64,000 bases of DNA from CAZPUS01 sp964589825 (lineage in GTDB: Bacteria > Fibrobacterota > Chitinivibrionia > Chitinivibrionales > WJKA01), in contig CAZPUS010000003.1 in NCBI GenBank assembly GCA_964589825.1, positions 62,001 to 126,000 on the forward strand, in the 5' to 3' direction. Made by a program: the position numbers and the translations under genes. The notes under the pieces are model-generated. The model saw only the letters and a program-made list of their open reading frames with translations, had not been told where the DNA came from and ran no database searches. The stretch's first letter is position 1. Each line of letters starts with the position of its first letter. Below, piece by piece: positions 62,350 to 64,000 of the stretch.

Positions 62350-63615
62350 ATGAAACAATTACTGATATACCTTTACAAAACCATACAATTTCGACTGATT
62401 ACCTGGAAAAACAAGGTTGAAATAAAAAAAGCCTATACCGGTAACCGTCGTCGTTTCGCGTATATCCGGCCCATTTGCATGCTCGCCGCAGCATTGCTTG
62501 CCGGGATAGGCCTGGTGACCCTTGTCTCGATATTCGTCATTGCTCCGCTGGCATCGGCACTTACAAGCACTACAGAAAAAAGCCCCACTGCCGATTCCGC
62601 AAAAAACGGAAGTGCTTCGCGTTCATCGCAACGCGGTATCATTCACGACAAAGCGGTATCAAGAGTACTCTCTGAAAAAGTAACCGATTCGATCAAAGGA
62701 ATTTACTCCGACAGGGGCCGAAGGGGTAATGCTCGCGCGGGGAATCTGACCTATGCGCCCCGGCGGGCAATCTATGTGAACAAACGCCTCGGCAAATTGT
62801 TCTTACTGCGCTATACCGGCAGCGGATGGGAGACACAAATAACCTGGCCTGCGGCCACCGGAAGATCTCGGGGCGATAAAGTCAGAGAAGGAGACCAGAA
62901 AACACCCGAAGGAACCTATTTTATAATCGGCCGTCGCGAGGACCGCGAACTCTCTGCGATTTACGGACCCGCTGCCTTTATCCTGAATTATCCCAACAGA
63001 GAAGATATTATCAGGGCTAAAACCGGAAACGGTATCTGGATCCACGGAACCGCTCCCGACTCGAGCCCTGTAAATACCCGCGGTTGTATAGAGCTTGACA
63101 ACAACGATCTACGCCAGCTCGCCGACACGCTGGGACTCGGAATCGGTACCCCGGTCATTATAAGAGAAGGCGAGACCAGCGGCTCTTCTCTTTCCATACC
63201 GTCATACGACATTCTCAGCATTAAACGCGGTTACAGAATTTCTATTTATAAAACTACACAGCGCTATTTTGAGAACAAGCTTGCTATGTGGACCGATGCG
63301 TGGGAAGCCCAGAATATCGATCTCTACAGTCAGTTCTACGACACCTCCGATTTCCGCGGCGGCGGGCTTGACTGGAAACGCTGGCGGGACAAAAAAATAC
63401 GTACGTTTCAAATCTATTCTCACATAACCGTCGATCTTTCGCACATAAGAGTCACTGAATTCTCGAATGATCGTGTCGTATTGAAATTCATTCAGGACTA
63501 TTCGTCCGAGTCCTTCAATGCGTATGGCGGAAAAAAAATGGTTTTTCGCAAAAAAAACGATACCTGGAAGATATTCAGAGAGAATGTCTTTCCCCGAGAG
63601 GAGTTGGTATTATGA
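62350..63615 (+). CDS. L,D-transpeptidase (YkuD) with C-terminal NTF2-like domain
   Basis: This 421-residue protein has a membrane helix (about 41-65), a Ser/Thr-rich linker and a YkuD domain (about 137-275) with the catalytic His232 (IWIHGT) and Cys246 (NTRGCIELD). A C-terminal NTF2-like domain (about 300-415) follows; its WTDAWEAQNIDLYSQFYDTS-type opening resembles the tail of the Wzc-like kinase in this locus. YkuD enzymes crosslink peptidoglycan or attach proteins to it. The gene overlaps the next by four bases (ATGA), so the two are coupled. Confidence 0.88.
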   Translation: MKQLLIYLYKTIQFRLITWKNKVEIKKAYTGNRRRFAYIRPICMLAAALLAGIGLVTLVSIFVIAPLASALTSTTEKSPTADSAKNGSASRSSQRGIIHDKAVSRVLSEKVTDSIKGIYSDRGRRGNARAGNLTYAPRRAIYVNKRLGKLFLLRYTGSGWETQITWPAATGRSRGDKVREGDQKTPEGTYFIIGRREDRELSAIYGPAAFILNYPNREDIIRAKTGNGIWIHGTAPDSSPVNTRGCIELDNNDLRQLADTLGLGIGTPVIIREGETSGSSLSIPSYDILSIKRGYRISIYKTTQRYFENKLAMWTDAWEAQNIDLYSQFYDTSDFRGGGLDWKRWRDKKIRTFQIYSHITVDLSHIRVTEFSNDRVVLKFIQDYSSESFNAYGGKKMVFRKKNDTWKIFRENVFPREELVL

Positions 63616-64000
63616 ATTTCCCTTTCCTGAAAAAAAACGAATATCAGGATCCTGAAAAGCTGGCAGAAGTGCTGCAGGACAATGTCGAAAATCTTCAAAA
63701 AATAATCGACAACGCTGGTTCCGAAAAGGCCGAAATACATTCCCTGCTCGCATCGATGGAAAAGGAACGAAGTCAGATACGTACCGAACGTCAGTATGCT
63801 CAGCAGATACATACCCAGCTTCAGGAATTCGAGAAAAAGTACGAGCAGGTCGACTCGAAAATCGAATACGTACAGGCGCAGCAGGAAAACCTTGACAAAA
63901 GCATTAAAAGCATATCCACGCTCGAGGATAAGATACACAAGTACGAGTCCGTAATCAACAAAATTCTCGACAATGAGAATTACCTCGAAAATCTCGACAA
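63612..64000 (+). CDS. coiled-coil protein, 3' end beyond the window
   Basis: Only the first ~129 codons are present. After a basic start (MNFPFLKKNEYQDPEKLAEV) the sequence is a continuous heptad-like coiled coil (EKAEIHSLLASMEKERSQIR, EFEKKYEQVDSKIEYVQAQQENLDKS). There is no signal peptide and no recognised family. Its ATG overlaps the L,D-transpeptidase stop. A structural or scaffold role in envelope assembly is possible. Confidence 0.8.
   Translation, partial: MNFPFLKKNEYQDPEKLAEVLQDNVENLQKIIDNAGSEKAEIHSLLASMEKERSQIRTERQYAQQIHTQLQEFEKKYEQVDSKIEYVQAQQENLDKSIKSISTLEDKIHKYESVINKILDNENYLENLD

Noticed and set aside
1..64000. CRISPR arrays, phage or insertion sequences with transposases
   Set aside because: No regularly spaced repeats, cas, integrase, capsid or transposase genes were found.

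Overview
The window is a chromosomal segment of a motile, Gram-negative-type bacterium. It carries flagellin, CheY/CheX, an MlaE lipid-transport permease, a Tat system and Wza/Wzc-type polysaccharide export. Genes are dense and mostly in short same-strand runs. There is no phage, plasmid, CRISPR array or rRNA operon. The phylum cannot be fixed from sequence alone; a Fibrobacterota/FCB-type lineage is only a guess from the mixture of gene families. A 10-N scaffold gap lies inside cysS at the left edge, and the last gene runs off the right edge.

Layout: 1-4.0 kb holds cysS (partial), purM and argJ. 4.0-5.8 kb holds three tandem small heat-shock genes behind a near-perfect sigma-54 promoter. 5.8-11.8 kb is signalling: a hybrid histidine kinase, a receiver-HDOD protein, CheY and CheX. 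12.5-20.6 kb is one + strand run: lepA, a signal-peptidase homologue without its catalytic dyad, trpB, trpA, a eukaryotic-type chorismate mutase, tyrA, and an EPSP-synthase homologue that has lost its active-site motifs. 21-29 kb holds a ParA ATPase fused through a membrane segment to a LytM/M23 peptidase, a TPR membrane protein, PPi-phosphofructokinase, two poorly characterised genes and a histidine kinase. 29-39 kb holds an SH3-like secreted protein, a membrane Ser/Thr kinase with TPRs, flagellin, cysC-sat, a MoxR ATPase and an ABC exporter.

39-52 kb holds an IspH-UbiA fusion, mlaE, a DUF2953-like protein, a tat operon (tatA, tatC, and a TatB-like helix fused to 5-formyl-THF cyclo-ligase), an RlmB-type methyltransferase, ApbE, a secreted beta-helix protein, a HAMP-like membrane protein, a DUF4159/proline-rich protein and tRNA-Leu(CAA). 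52.6-64 kb is an envelope-polysaccharide locus. It contains a Wza-like export protein, a MinD-like ATPase, an ExeA-like AAA ATPase, a Wzc-like tyrosine kinase with an extra C-terminal membrane segment and NTF2-like domain, an SLBB-FecR-LCP-like protein, RfbD, a GT9-type transferase, an L,D-transpeptidase with a similar NTF2-like tail, and a coiled-coil protein. Together they suggest synthesis, export and wall attachment of a surface polysaccharide.

Four diverged ~160-bp intergenic repeats with terminal inverted repeats, plus two fragments, are scattered through the window in one orientation. The most notable observations are the ParA-TM-M23 fusion, the catalytically stripped EPSP-synthase and signal-peptidase homologues, the TatB-cyclo-ligase and IspH-UbiA fusions, the NTF2-like domain shared by the tyrosine kinase and the L,D-transpeptidase, and the repeat family.
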